Positions 1-9,260 of a stretch of 64,000 nt of DNA are shown here, piece after piece. Source of the stretch: Stappia sp. BW2 (GTDB lineage Bacteria; Pseudomonadota; Alphaproteobacteria; Rhizobiales; Stappiaceae); contig NZ_VIRG01000066.1 of the NCBI RefSeq assembly GCF_008107695.1, forward strand, positions 1,054,001-1,118,000, read 5' to 3'. Numbering within the stretch: position 1 is the stretch's first letter; each line of letters opens with the position of its first letter. The position numbers and the translations under genes are program-made. A model generated the notes under the pieces. It worked only from the letters and a program-made list of their open reading frames with translations, had not been told where the DNA came from and did no database searches.

Positions 1-38
1 CGGCGCAGATGTTGCCCTTTGGGCGGAGGGAGAAAAAG

Positions 39-1715
39 ATGAGCGAACAAGAAGCGCTTGGCGAACGCGAGAGCATGGATGTGGATGTTGTGATCGTTGG
101 CGCCGGGCCCGCAGGCCTGGCAGCCGCGATCCGGCTGAAACAGATCGCCAATGACAAGGGCGAGGAGCTGAGCGTCGTCGTCTTGGAAAAGGGGTCCGAG
201 GTCGGTGCGCATATTCTCTCCGGCGCAGTGATCGACCCAATCGCTCTCGACCAGCTGCTTCCGGAATGGCGCGAAGAAGAGACGCCGATCAAGACGGCGG
301 TCACCGACGACCATTTCCTCGTGCTGGGGCCTGCAGGCTCCATGCGCCTGCCGAACATGTTCATGCCGAAGCTCATGAACAACCACGGCAACTATATCGT
401 CTCGCTCGGCAACGTCTGCCGCTGGCTCGCCGAGAAGGCTGAAGCTCTGGGTGTCGAAATCTACCCGGGCTTTGCCGCCGCCGAACTTCTTTATGACGAC
501 AACGGCAACGTGGTTGGCGTTGCAACAGGCGACATGGGAATCGGCCGGGACGGCAAGCCCAACGCCATGTTCACGCGCGGCATGGAGCTGCGCGGCAAAT
601 ACACGTTGATCGGCGAAGGTGCCCGCGGCTCTCTCGCCAAGCAGCTCATTGAGAAATACGACCTCGACAAGAACAGTGATTTTCCGAAGTTCGGCATCGG
701 CATCAAGGAATTGTGGCAGGTTGCCCCGGAGAAACACCGGCTCGGCCTCGTGCAGCACTCCTTCGGCTGGCCGCTGGACGGCAAGACGGGCGGCGGCACC
801 TTCCTGTATCATCTGGAAGACAACCAGGTAGCTGTCGGCTTCGTCGTTCACCTCAATTACGAAAACCCCTGGCTGTCACCTTTCGATGAATTCCAGCGGT
901 TCAAGACGCATCCGGCCATCCGCGATACCTTCGAAGGCGGCAAGCGCATTTCCTATGGCGCCCGTGCCATCACCGAAGGCGGCTACCAGTCGGTTCCGAA
1001 GCTCTCCTTCCCCGGCGGCCTGCTGATGGGCTGTTCCGCGGGCTTCGTCAATGTGCCCCGCATCAAGGGCTCCCACAACGCAATGCTGTCCGGCATGCTG
1101 GCAGCTGAGGAAGTGATGGCAGCCATCGGCCGCGGTGAGGCCCATAACGAGCTGAGCAACTACGACACGGCCTGGCGCGAAAGCCCGATCGGCAAGGATC
1201 TGTGGCGTGTGCGCAATGCCAAGCCGCTGTGGTCGAAATTCGGCACCGCAATCGGTATCGCCCTTGGCGGGCTCGACATGTGGACCAACGAGCTGTTCGG
1301 CTTCTCCTTCTTCGGGACGATGAAGCACGGCAAAAAAGACGCCGACACGCTGAAGCCGGCCAAGGATTGCAAGAAGATCGACTATCCGAAGCCGGATGGC
1401 GTCGTTTCCTTCGACAAGCTGTCGTCTGTTTTCCTGTCCAACACCAACCACGAAGAGGATCAGCCGATCCATCTGAAGGTGAAGGACGAAGCGTTGCAGA
1501 AGCGTTCGGAACACGACGTCTTTGCCGGCCCCTCCAGCCGTTATTGCCCGGCGGGTGTTTATGAGTGGATCGAGGAAGGCGAAGATGCGCCGCGGTTCCA
1601 GATCAACTCGCAGAATTGCGTGCACTGCAAGACCTGCGACATCAAGGACCCGAACGGCAATATCACCTGGACGGTTCCGGAAGGCTCCGGCGGTCCGAAT
1701 TATCCGAACATGTAA
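39..1715 (+). CDS. Electron transfer flavoprotein-ubiquinone oxidoreductase
   Basis: This enzyme passes electrons from reduced ETF (fatty-acid and amino-acid dehydrogenases) to ubiquinone at the inner membrane. The 558-residue product starts with a dinucleotide-binding motif (VIVGAGPAGLAAA). It ends with the cysteine set for one 4Fe-4S cluster: C503 in RYCPAG and C527, C530, C533 in NCVHCKTC. Length and order match the family. I chose the ATG at 39 because GGAGGGAG lies seven bases upstream. The frame can be opened at 9, but no ribosome binding site precedes that codon. A terminator follows the stop. The identification is very secure. Confidence 0.95.
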   Translation: MSEQEALGERESMDVDVVIVGAGPAGLAAAIRLKQIANDKGEELSVVVLEKGSEVGAHILSGAVIDPIALDQLLPEWREEETPIKTAVTDDHFLVLGPAGSMRLPNMFMPKLMNNHGNYIVSLGNVCRWLAEKAEALGVEIYPGFAAAELLYDDNGNVVGVATGDMGIGRDGKPNAMFTRGMELRGKYTLIGEGARGSLAKQLIEKYDLDKNSDFPKFGIGIKELWQVAPEKHRLGLVQHSFGWPLDGKTGGGTFLYHLEDNQVAVGFVVHLNYENPWLSPFDEFQRFKTHPAIRDTFEGGKRISYGARAITEGGYQSVPKLSFPGGLLMGCSAGFVNVPRIKGSHNAMLSGMLAAEEVMAAIGRGEAHNELSNYDTAWRESPIGKDLWRVRNAKPLWSKFGTAIGIALGGLDMWTNELFGFSFFGTMKHGKKDADTLKPAKDCKKIDYPKPDGVVSFDKLSSVFLSNTNHEEDQPIHLKVKDEALQKRSEHDVFAGPSSRYCPAGVYEWIEEGEDAPRFQINSQNCVHCKTCDIKDPNGNITWTVPEGSGGPNYPNM

Positions 1716-1745
1716 GTAAGTCTGGCAGACTGCCAATCGTTGAAA

Positions 1746-1771
1746 GCCACGTGGTAACGCGTGGCTTTTTT
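1746..1771 (+). terminator. Rho-independent terminator after ETF-QO
   Basis: A GCCACG/CGTGGC stem with an eight-base loop is followed directly by six T residues, 30 bases after the ETF-QO stop. Confidence 0.75.
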
Positions 1772-1789
1772 CGTTTGCAAAAAACGGAC

Positions 1790-1818
1790 AGCACCGGAAA
1801 GGAAACCTTTCCGGTGCT
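1790..1818 (-). terminator. Perfect 13-bp hairpin, possible minus-strand terminator
   Basis: AGCACCGGAAAGG and its exact complement flank a three-base loop. Read on the minus strand, the stem is followed after five bases by TTTTTT, so it could end a minus-strand transcript coming out of the intergenic island. I see no gene there to terminate. It could also be the second half of a bidirectional terminator pair with the hairpin at 1746. Confidence 0.4.
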
Positions 1819-2370
1819 GCAGTCTTGTGGCCGATGGGTCGTAATCAGGCTGGCTGTTGTGGGGGTCCAGCCTGTTGCGGTTATCGAACGCGGTGACAGG
1901 ACCGAGCAGTCATGCCACTCGGCTTGCCGCCGCGTCTTTGCCCGCGCCACAAGTTCGTACCCGTACTGACGACGGGCTGTTCTTTATGAGGTCGATGGTC
2001 CCGATGGAGCCAGCGTGCACATTATCCCAGAAAAGCTCTGGATTTTTTTTCAGGTTTCGATTCACTTAAATCGGTTAACCAAAACCTTGATGGCGCCGAA
2101 ATAGGCTCACCCAACGGCAAGGTCAATTAATTTATTCACTAAATAAAAACTTGTTATGGCTCCAAAAGGCAAAATAATACCAATTGGTCAAAAAATTCGA
2201 TCAGACAAACGCACGCGAAAGACCTCACCGGTATTTCACAAAATCGGATAGAAAGACGCTGATCGCATCGCGATATTTATCGAGAAAACCACGGGCCCGT
2301 TTTTTCTTTTCCAAACAAGGCGATAGTCAACCTACCCCTTCAGATAGGCGCCATAAATTTTTTCTATACA

Positions 2371-2496
2371 ATGATAGATAAAGAAAATGAAAACGCCAAT
2401 TCTTTGAAATCTAAGCACTTCTTTAAAACGATTGAAGACTCACTCGACCTCAGGTTGTCACTTAAACCAAAGTCTTATACGCATAAATATTCTTAA
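2371..2496 (+). CDS. Possible 41-residue small protein in AT-rich island
   Basis: An ATG-to-TAA frame encodes a lysine- and serine-rich peptide starting MIDKENENANSLK and containing HFFKTIEDSLDLRLSL, which could form an amphipathic helix. There is no ribosome binding site. A TATACA hexamer ends one base before the ATG, so it would have to be a leaderless message. An AT-only stem with a T run lies 25-45 bases after the stop. Codon use is AT-rich, unlike the neighbours. I do not recognise it, and it may be chance. Confidence 0.22.
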   Translation: MIDKENENANSLKSKHFFKTIEDSLDLRLSLKPKSYTHKYS

Positions 2497-2840
2497 GTTA
2501 CTGTATTTATTAAATAAATATTTTTTCCACACGATCAGGCCCGCATAAACGGTTGTGATTGCAGTCTCGTGTTTGTTAATTTACGTTTACTTCAACGGGG
2601 CTAATTTGTAGCAACTCACCAAGCTTTTGGTGGTTTTCAGCAAGGTCTGCGGGATTCTTCCGCAGTTTTCCCGAAAGATTGACGAGATCGAGCTGCGCAC
2701 GCGGCTGGATACCTTGTGGACAGGAAGTATGCAGGCGCATGGCTAGGCTGCGGCGGTTCTGGCTCTGATCCGGCGGTTCATCCACCAAATTCATTCAGTG
2801 CTGTCAAAGCAGTTCTGAAACCCATCGACCACAAGGTTCG

Positions 2841-2866
2841 GCACCGGGAAGGCCACTTCCCGGTGC
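2841..2866. terminator. 11-bp hairpin downstream of the helicase gene
   Basis: GCACCGGGAAG and its complement flank a four-base loop, 30 bases past the helicase stop. There is no clean T run on the minus strand, so it may act as an mRNA 3' stabilising stem or a weak terminator. The arm resembles that of the hairpin at 1790. Confidence 0.45.
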
Positions 2867-2897
2867 TATTTCTTTCCAGGTTCTCGTACTGAAAACC

Positions 2898-4214
2898 TCA
2901 GGCAGCGTCTCTGCGCGTGTTCTGACGACGGCGACGCGGGGGCCGGCGGTTTTCGGATGCGTTGTCATTCGCACCGGAGGACGACTGCTTGCGGAACGGC
3001 TTCTTGCCGCCCGGTTTGCCGTTACCGCCGTTGCTGTTCCTGTTCCCGCCCCGCTTGGCACGGCCGGAGGATGCTGCGGACATCGGCGGAACATCGCCAC
3101 CTGCCACAGTAATCTCGATACCGATCAGCTTTTCGATCTGACGGAAAAGGCCGATTTCTTCCGGAGCACACAAGGCAACCGCCTCACCATCGGCACCGGC
3201 ACGGGCCGTACGGCCGATCCGGTGAACATAGGCTTCCGCCACTTCCGGCAGCTCAAAGTTATAGACGTGGCTGACACCTGGAATATCGATGCCACGGGCG
3301 GCAACATCCGTTGCCACAAGCACGTTGATGGTGCCTTCCCGCAGTTCCTTGATCGCACGGTCGCGCTGGTTCTGGCTCTTGTTTCCGTGGATCGAGCCAG
3401 CGGAAATGCCAGAATGCGACAGTTTGCGCATCAGCCGCTCGGCGCCATGCTTGGTGCGGCAGAACACCAGCGAAAGCCCATCCGGGTTGTCGCGAAGCTG
3501 ATCGACGAGGAAGTCGCCTTTTGCGGTCTTGTCCATGAAATGAACCGACTGAGTGACCTTGTCGGCGGTCTTGCCTGCCGGAGCGACTTCAACCCGCTCC
3601 GGGTTGCGCAGATAGGACTGTGCCAGTTCGTTGATCTGTTTCGGCATGGTGGCGGAGAACAGCAACGTCTGGCGCTTGTCGGCGACCAGTCCTGCAATCC
3701 TGCGCAGGGCATGGATGAAGCCGAGATCAAGCATCTGATCCGCTTCGTCGAGGACCAGATGGGAGGCCGTGCGCAGATCGATCGCCTGGCGGTCGACCAG
3801 ATCAAGCAAGCGGCCCGGCGTTGCCACCAGAATGTCGGTGCCCTTCGAAAGGCGCTTGATCTGCCCGTTGATGGAGACACCACCCACGACGGAGGAAACC
3901 CGCAGTGGCGTATGTTTCAGAAAGGAAATCAGGTTCTTGGCGATCTGGTTCACCAGTTCGCGCGTGGGTGCAAGAATCAGCGCCCGTGTGCCCTTCGGGG
4001 CAGCTTTCTTGTTCTCCATCAGAAGCCGGTCGATCAACGGCAGGCCGAAAGCCGCCGTCTTGCCCGTACCGGTCTGCGCCAGACCCATCAGGTCCCGGCC
4101 TTCCAGAATCAACGGAATGGCCATCTGCTGGATCGGCGTCGGAGTGTCATAGCCATTCTCGGAAACGGCAGTTACGAGGCCGTTGGAGAGTCCCAGGCTT
4201 TGAAAGTCGGTCAA
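2898..4214 (-). CDS. rhlE: DEAD-box ATP-dependent RNA helicase, RhlE type
   Basis: This 438-residue RNA helicase unwinds structured RNA in ribosome assembly, cold adaptation or RNA turnover. All family motifs are present: Q motif (TPTPIQQ), AQTGTGKT at 46-53, PTREL, TPGR, DEAD at 156-159, SAT at 187-189, and the C-terminal HGNKSQNQR and HRIGRTARAG motifs. The last 60 residues are a basic, glycine- and asparagine-rich RNA-binding tail. The start is TTG: an in-frame stop lies 15 bases upstream, no ATG is available, and AAGGA sits seven bases before it. The gene has a long structured leader. Confidence 0.93.
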   Translation of the reverse strand: MTDFQSLGLSNGLVTAVSENGYDTPTPIQQMAIPLILEGRDLMGLAQTGTGKTAAFGLPLIDRLLMENKKAAPKGTRALILAPTRELVNQIAKNLISFLKHTPLRVSSVVGGVSINGQIKRLSKGTDILVATPGRLLDLVDRQAIDLRTASHLVLDEADQMLDLGFIHALRRIAGLVADKRQTLLFSATMPKQINELAQSYLRNPERVEVAPAGKTADKVTQSVHFMDKTAKGDFLVDQLRDNPDGLSLVFCRTKHGAERLMRKLSHSGISAGSIHGNKSQNQRDRAIKELREGTINVLVATDVAARGIDIPGVSHVYNFELPEVAEAYVHRIGRTARAGADGEAVALCAPEEIGLFRQIEKLIGIEITVAGGDVPPMSAASSGRAKRGGNRNSNGGNGKPGGKKPFRKQSSSGANDNASENRRPPRRRRQNTRRDAA

Positions 4215-4500
4215 TATAAAATCCTTGGTTCAAGCGAAAACAAACGCTTGGTCAGCCGCACGTCGATGACGGTGCGGCTCAAAGTTGGAGTGCGGTACAG
4301 ACGGCAGCCATCGCTGCTCGGTCTCCTTACCGCCAGACCCTCGCGTGAAATGGGAACTGGTTGAACCCCTCATTGGGTTCTTGAAGTGGCAACTTTCTTG
4401 CGACTGCCCGCCAGGAATGTGTTCCTGTACGGGGCGCACTCTCTGCTCACGCGGCAGTGGTTGCACTGCGCTATATCGACGGGATGGGGCGCAATGTCAA
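4215..4500 (-). promoter_or_regulatory. Promoter and long structured 5' leader of the RhlE helicase
   Basis: On the minus strand a perfect TTGACA (4500-4495) is spaced 17 bases from GATATA (4477-4472). A start near 4465 gives about 250 bases of untranslated leader. The leader contains three hairpins: CAGGAA/TTCCTG (4412-4427), GAACCC/GGGTTC (4364-4381) and AGCCGCAC/GTGCGGCT (4254-4279). An AAGGAG followed by a nine-codon ATG frame also occurs inside it. Long folded leaders are common on cold-shock and DEAD-box helicase mRNAs; a role here is inference. Confidence 0.5.
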
Positions 4501-4547
4501 GCAAAGAAGCCAGAAAAGCTCTTATAGCTCAAAAAGTTCGACTGATC

Positions 4548-5672
4548 TCACGGCTTCAGACGAAGCAGGCGGCCATCGTCGCTGTCGGTCAGGACATAGA
4601 TGTAGCCGTCAGGCCCCTGACGGACGTCACGGATCCGCTCACCCAGATCCGTCAGCAGCTTTTCCTCGCCAACCACCTTGCCATCTTCCAGGTCAACACG
4701 CGCGAGATGCCGCCCGGCCAGAGCGCCAACCAGCATGTCGCCCTTCCATTCCGGATAGAGATCGCTGGTCACAAAGGCCATGCCGGACGGCGCAATAGAC
4801 GGATCCCAATAGTGGATCGGTTGCTCCATCCCGTCTTTTGAGGTGCCAACGCCGATCTTTCCACCCGAGTAATGACGGCCGTAGGAAATCACCGGCCAGC
4901 CATAGTTCTTTCCAGCTTCGGGAATGTTGATCTCGTCGCCGCCGCGCGCACCGTGTTCAACCGTCCAGAGCACTCCGGTATCCGGATGGATCGCAGCCGC
5001 CTGGGGGTTTCGGTGGCCGTAGGACCAGATCTCCGGTTTTACGCCTTCCTGGTCGACGAAGGGATTGTCCGGTGCAGGTTGCCCATCCCGCGTCAGCCGC
5101 AGCACCGAGCCGGCATGGTCCGCCGTGTCCTGCGCACGCTCACCGTCTCCCCGCTCTCCGACTGTCATGAACAAGGTTCCGTCGGGCGCAAAGGCAAGCC
5201 GCGAACCGAAGTGGCGGCCACCGTAGGCCCGGTTATTGCCGGAAAAGATGGTCTGCCCGTCTTCCAGCACAAAGCCGCCTTCAAAGGCATCGGCCAGCCG
5301 CGCCCGGAACAGGGACGTGCCGGCGCCTTCGGGGGAGCCTTGAGAATAGGTCAGGAAAACCGTTCGATCGGAGGAGAAATCGGGGCTGAGCGCCACATCC
5401 AGCAAACCACCCTGCCCTTGCGCAAACACTTCCGGCGCGCCGGCAACCTCGCTTTGCCTGCCGGATGGATCAATATGCTTTACCGCGCCGTCGCGCTCCG
5501 TCACCAGAAAACCCTCGTCTGGCAGGATGGCGACACTCCAGGGATAGGACAAGCCGGCGCCGACGGTTTCGAGCTGAACGGCGGATTGTGCCAGCGCGGC
5601 AGGGGCAAGCGGCAGACCAAGCACGGTGGCTAGTGCAGCTACTCCCGGAAGAATAGACAAATTCAATGTCAT
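4548..5672 (-). CDS. Secreted PQQ-dependent sugar (aldose) dehydrogenase
   Basis: This 374-residue periplasmic protein of the soluble glucose/sorbosone dehydrogenase family folds as a six-bladed propeller and, in characterised members, oxidises sugars using PQQ. A signal peptide (hydrophobic stretch ending APAALA-Q) is clear. Blade-type repeats are visible, such as YPWSVAILPDEGFLVTERDG near the start and RDVRQGPDGYIYVLTDSDDG near the end, with GYGHRNPQ-like and EHGARGGDEIN motifs between. The ATG has GGAG seven bases upstream. The true substrate cannot be told from sequence. Confidence 0.85.
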   Translation of the reverse strand: MTLNLSILPGVAALATVLGLPLAPAALAQSAVQLETVGAGLSYPWSVAILPDEGFLVTERDGAVKHIDPSGRQSEVAGAPEVFAQGQGGLLDVALSPDFSSDRTVFLTYSQGSPEGAGTSLFRARLADAFEGGFVLEDGQTIFSGNNRAYGGRHFGSRLAFAPDGTLFMTVGERGDGERAQDTADHAGSVLRLTRDGQPAPDNPFVDQEGVKPEIWSYGHRNPQAAAIHPDTGVLWTVEHGARGGDEINIPEAGKNYGWPVISYGRHYSGGKIGVGTSKDGMEQPIHYWDPSIAPSGMAFVTSDLYPEWKGDMLVGALAGRHLARVDLEDGKVVGEEKLLTDLGERIRDVRQGPDGYIYVLTDSDDGRLLRLKP

Positions 5673-5743
5673 GACGGCTCCACGAACGATCCATATCCGA
5701 TACTAGGTAGGTGTTTGATCCGTCCGCGAAACCCGGCAAGGCG

Positions 5744-6091
5744 CTAAAAATCGGAACCCGGTTTCGACGGCATGTCCCGAAGTCGCTCCAGCCGAGCGGC
5801 AATCGTGCGTTTCTCGAAGGCCACGTTCCAGTCGATCAGCGTACGCCAGACAGCCTCGGCCTGCTCGCCTTCCAGGCCCAGTTCCTCTGCCCTGCTCTTC
5901 AGGGCTGCAATCATTGTTTCAATCCGCTGGGCGTCAAAAGCCTCATCAGGATGCTGTTTCAGTTCCGCCATGCGGCGGACGTATCCCTGGCGGCGGGCAA
6001 AGAGCTGCAAGAGGTCCTCGTCGAGCGCATCGATGGCGGACCGGATGTCCGTTTTGCTGACGCAGTCGGCGGGCTGTTTCAATCGGGTCAT
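5744..6091 (-). CDS. Chorismate mutase, AroQ type
   Basis: This 115-residue helical protein of the AroQ class converts chorismate to prephenate in phenylalanine and tyrosine synthesis. The N-terminal helix carries the usual pattern (DIRSAIDALDEDLLQLFARRQGYVRRMAELK), with the active-site arginine and lysine in expected places, and WRTLIDWNVAFEKR lies in the last helix. It could also be an isochorismate-pyruvate lyase of the same fold. It is downstream of the malic enzyme gene, but a strong hairpin lies between them. The ribosome binding site is weak. Confidence 0.82.
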   Translation of the reverse strand: MTRLKQPADCVSKTDIRSAIDALDEDLLQLFARRQGYVRRMAELKQHPDEAFDAQRIETMIAALKSRAEELGLEGEQAEAVWRTLIDWNVAFEKRTIAARLERLRDMPSKPGSDF

Positions 6092-6102
6092 GGTGGGCCG
6101 TT

Positions 6103-6143
6103 TTTCAAAATGGAAAGGCGGACCGGTGGTGCCGGTCCGCCTT
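6103..6143 (-). terminator. Hairpin terminator between malic enzyme and chorismate mutase genes
   Basis: AAGGCGGACCGG and its complement form a 12-bp stem with a five-base loop. On the minus strand it is followed by TTTCCATTTT. It lies 31 bases after the malic enzyme stop and ends about 12 bases before the chorismate mutase start. Confidence 0.65.
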
Positions 6144-6174
6144 GATCGGAAGAAAGCGCTGTTGCAAGCCGGAC

Positions 6175-8469
6175 CTAGCGGGAAGACCGGGTCTGCGCCT
6201 CGACGCCGGCAAGCGCCGACATATTCACGACGCCGCGTGAGGTCACCGACGGTGTCAGAATATGCGCAGGCTTGGCGGTGCCCAGCAGAATGGGACCGAC
6301 ATGAAGTGCCTGTGTCGAGACCTTCAGCAGGTTATGGGCAATGTTGGCCGCATCCAGGTTCGGGAACAGCAACAGGTTGGCCTCCCCTTTCAGTTTGCTG
6401 TCCGGCATCACCCGCTCCCGCAGATCGACGCTGAGGGCGCTGTCGCCGTGCATTTCGCCATCGGCTTCCAGCTCCGGATAGCGCTCCCAGATCATGTCCA
6501 GTGCTTCGCGCATCTTGCGTGAGGATGCGGTGTCTCGGGATCCGAAATTGGACAGCGACAGCAGGGCAACCTTCGGTTCGATCCCGAAGCGCTGAATTTC
6601 CTCGGCGGCGAGGATTGCCATTTCGGAGATCTCTTCCGCCGTCGGGTCTTCCGTGACGAATGTATCCGACAGGAAGATCGCCCCTTGCGAGTTGATCAGC
6701 AGCGACATCGCCGAAAGATCTCTTGCCGTTTCGCAAACGCCGATCACCTGCTTGATATCGCGCAGGTGCCGGATAAACCGTCCCTCAAGGCCGCAGATGA
6801 CCGCGTCAGCGTCACCGCGGCGCACCGCGAGTGCTGAAATCACGGTGGTATTGGTTCGAACAATCGTCCGCGCCGCATTTGGCGGCATGCCCCTGCGACC
6901 GACACACTCGAAATATTCATCGACATAGTCGCGGTAGCGCGGATCGTCCTGCGGGTTGATGAATTCGAAATCGACATCCGGACGGATGCGAAGACCAAAG
7001 CGTTCACAGCGCTGCTGCAACACATCCGGACGGCCAACTAGGATCGGCTTGGCGATATTGTCCTCGATCAGAACCTGTGCGGCCCGCAGAACGCGCTCGT
7101 CCTCGCCTTCCGCATAGATGATGCGCTTCGGGTCCTTGGTTGCGTTCTGGATGATCGGCTTCATGATCAGGCCGGACCGGAAGACGAACCGGTTGAGCCT
7201 GTCCAGATAGGCGGTGAAGTCCTCTATCGGGCGCGTGGCAACACCGGTTGCCATGGCAGCCTTGGCGACGGCCGGTGCAATGCGCAGGATCAGGCGCTGG
7301 TCGAATGGCGACGGGATCAGATAGTTGGGGCCGAAAGTTTCCGTCTTGCCGCCATAAGCACGCGCGGCAACGTCAGACGGTTCCTCGCGAGCAAGGCCAG
7401 CAATCGCCTCGACGGCGGCCCGCTTCATTTCCTCATTGATGGTGGTCGCACCGACATCGAGCGCACCCCGGAAAATATAGGGGAAACACAGGACGTTGTT
7501 GACCTGGTTGGGATAGTCGGACCGTCCGGTACACATGACCACGTCGTCACGGGCAGCCTTGGCGTCCTCCGGCATGATTTCCGGGTTGGGGTTGGCCAGC
7601 GCCAGGATCAGCGGGCCCTTGCCCATCTTCTCCACCATGCTCGGCTTCAAGACACCGGCAGCGGACAGGCCGAGGAAAACATCGGCCCCATCGATCACCT
7701 GATCGAGAGACCGCAGATCCGTCTTCTGGGCAAAGACCGCCTTCCATTCGTCCATCAAGGCTTCACGACCTTCGTAGACGACGCCTTCGATGTCGGTCAC
7801 CCAGATGTTTTCCCGCTTCGCGCCGAGCGAAACCAGCATGTTCAGGCAGGCAAGCGCCGCCGCCCCCGCGCCGGAGGCCACTATCTTGGCATCCTCGATC
7901 TTCTTGCCGGCAAGGTCCAGTCCGTTGCGAACCGCGGCCCCGACGATGATCGCCGTACCATGCTGATCGTCGTGGAACACCGGAATGTTCATTTTTTCCC
8001 GGAGCTTCGATTCAATCATGAAGCATTCGGGAGCCTTGATGTCTTCCAGGTTGATGCCGCCGAAGGTCGGCTCCAGAACGGACACCGCATCAACGAATTT
8101 CTCGACATCGGTCTGCGCCACCTCGATATCGAAAACGTCGATACCCGCAAATTTCTTGAAGAGGACCGCCTTGCCCTCCATCACCGGCTTGGACGCCAGC
8201 GGGCCGATATTGCCGAGACCGAGAACCGCCGTGCCGTTGGAGATGACGGCAACCAGATTGCCGCGCGAAGTGTAATTGGCGGCCAGGGCCGGGTTGTCGG
8301 CAATCGCAAGACACGGCGCGGCGACACCCGGTGAATAGGCCAGCGCAAGGTCGCGCTGGTTGCCAAGCGGCTTGATCGCCTGGATCTCCAGTTTACCGGG
8401 GCGTGGATGCTCGTGATAGAACAGGGCTGCTTCTGTCAGATCACTTCCGGTCTTTTTACTGTCGCTCAT
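6175..8469 (-). CDS. maeB: NADP-dependent malic enzyme with phosphotransacetylase-like domain
   Basis: This 764-residue two-domain enzyme decarboxylates malate to pyruvate. The N-terminal half is the malic enzyme domain, with [13 protein letters not shown], the dinucleotide-binding stretch [24 protein letters not shown] (long motif, residues about 75-98) and DDQHGTA. From about residue 430 a phosphate acetyltransferase-like domain follows, which in MaeB-type enzymes is regulatory (acetyl-CoA response). I chose the ATG at 8469 because AGGGA lies six bases upstream. An extension to a TTG at 8520 is possible but lacks a ribosome binding site. Confidence 0.93.
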   Translation of the reverse strand: MSDSKKTGSDLTEAALFYHEHPRPGKLEIQAIKPLGNQRDLALAYSPGVAAPCLAIADNPALAANYTSRGNLVAVISNGTAVLGLGNIGPLASKPVMEGKAVLFKKFAGIDVFDIEVAQTDVEKFVDAVSVLEPTFGGINLEDIKAPECFMIESKLREKMNIPVFHDDQHGTAIIVGAAVRNGLDLAGKKIEDAKIVASGAGAAALACLNMLVSLGAKRENIWVTDIEGVVYEGREALMDEWKAVFAQKTDLRSLDQVIDGADVFLGLSAAGVLKPSMVEKMGKGPLILALANPNPEIMPEDAKAARDDVVMCTGRSDYPNQVNNVLCFPYIFRGALDVGATTINEEMKRAAVEAIAGLAREEPSDVAARAYGGKTETFGPNYLIPSPFDQRLILRIAPAVAKAAMATGVATRPIEDFTAYLDRLNRFVFRSGLIMKPIIQNATKDPKRIIYAEGEDERVLRAAQVLIEDNIAKPILVGRPDVLQQRCERFGLRIRPDVDFEFINPQDDPRYRDYVDEYFECVGRRGMPPNAARTIVRTNTTVISALAVRRGDADAVICGLEGRFIRHLRDIKQVIGVCETARDLSAMSLLINSQGAIFLSDTFVTEDPTAEEISEMAILAAEEIQRFGIEPKVALLSLSNFGSRDTASSRKMREALDMIWERYPELEADGEMHGDSALSVDLRERVMPDSKLKGEANLLLFPNLDAANIAHNLLKVSTQALHVGPILLGTAKPAHILTPSVTSRGVVNMSALAGVEAQTRSSR

Positions 8470-8576
8470 GACGGTCCCTGTCTCCTGCCTCTTCCCTAAG
8501 GTCATTATGTTGTGTCGCAAAGCCGTCCGGTCTGTCCGCGACGATGATCTGCAATTTTATGAATACTCTGTGAGAT

Positions 8577-9221
8577 TTAACCGGCACGATGCCTGATGAG
8601 AACCCGTAATAACAAAAACAGTACAAGCCCGTTCAGAATATGCCACAGGAAATGCGTGCCGATTGCAAGCTGATCGCAAATCGGACCATCCAGGGTCCGG
8701 AATGTCAGCGACACGGCAAAGATGACACCGGTCAGCAGCACCTCGCGCCCGAGCGGGGCATTCCTGAGCACAAACAGCCCACCCACCGCGAATATCGCCA
8801 CGAGCGCGGGCACGTAGCCGGCAGACGAGCCGACGATCGGCGCGAGCGCCTGTCCCACGAAGGGTGTTGCGGCGAAAAACGCGATCACCACACCAAGCGC
8901 CAGCCACCAGGCCAATCCCAGAAACCGGTTCAACGCCGCATAAAGATAGACATGGATGAACAGCGCGATCGGGATGACATCCGCAAGGCTCGCCCATCGT
9001 GTCGCAAAAGTGTGGAACAGCAGCGACCCGACGCCGGTGATGAAGACGATGCCGATCAGGGCGAGTGCGAAGAAATCGTCCGGCGTCTTCCGGCGCCAGA
9101 GCATATAGCCGGCGATCGCCGCAATCAGAAAAGCCGCATTGGTGAGCGCATTGAGCGGCTCGGACCAGACCTCCGGCCCGGTCCGCTCACAATAATTGTC
9201 CAGCTTTTCGGTCAGCGCCAT
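8577..9221 (-). CDS. Ceramidase-family (CREST) integral membrane hydrolase
   Basis: This protein has about 215 residues and seven predicted membrane segments. It carries the motifs of the alkaline ceramidase/PAQR-like CREST superfamily: YCERTGPEVWSEPLNALTN at the start, GSLLFHTFATRWASLADVIPI in the middle, and DGPICDQLAIGTHFLWHILNG near the end. These supply the Ser, His, Asp and two His residues expected for a metal-dependent lipid amide hydrolase. The bacterial substrate is unknown. Start choice is uncertain: a GTG at 9233 adds four residues and has AGGGG upstream. Confidence 0.78.
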   Translation of the reverse strand: MALTEKLDNYCERTGPEVWSEPLNALTNAAFLIAAIAGYMLWRRKTPDDFFALALIGIVFITGVGSLLFHTFATRWASLADVIPIALFIHVYLYAALNRFLGLAWWLALGVVIAFFAATPFVGQALAPIVGSSAGYVPALVAIFAVGGLFVLRNAPLGREVLLTGVIFAVSLTFRTLDGPICDQLAIGTHFLWHILNGLVLFLLLRVLIRHRAG

Positions 9222-9260
9222 AGGCTCCAACACCCGCCCCTGCTTCTTCCTTCGAAGGAC

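Larger units (their letters stand above)
1819..2897. other. Long intergenic region with AT-rich island
   Basis: About 1.1 kb lies between ETF-QO and the helicase gene. From roughly 2050 to 2570 the sequence is much richer in A+T than anything else in the window, with runs of A and T and several TTAA motifs. The only frame worth naming is the 41-codon one at 2371. I recognise no RNA gene, no transposase remnant and no tRNA. Confidence 0.6.

Noticed and set aside
876..1736. 286-codon minus-strand frame over ETF-QO
   Set aside because: Antisense shadow; the plus strand has diagnostic FAD and iron-sulfur motifs.
1840..2000. Possible tRNA or small structured RNA after ETF-QO
   Set aside because: No T-loop consensus or cloverleaf could be drawn. 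The sequence looks like decayed GC-rich DNA with no product I can name.
2576..2794. 72-codon minus frame and a 43-codon stop-to-stop plus frame in the intergenic region
   Set aside because: Both look amphipathic, but neither has a ribosome binding site and the plus frame has no start codon near its beginning. They overlap, so at most one could be real.
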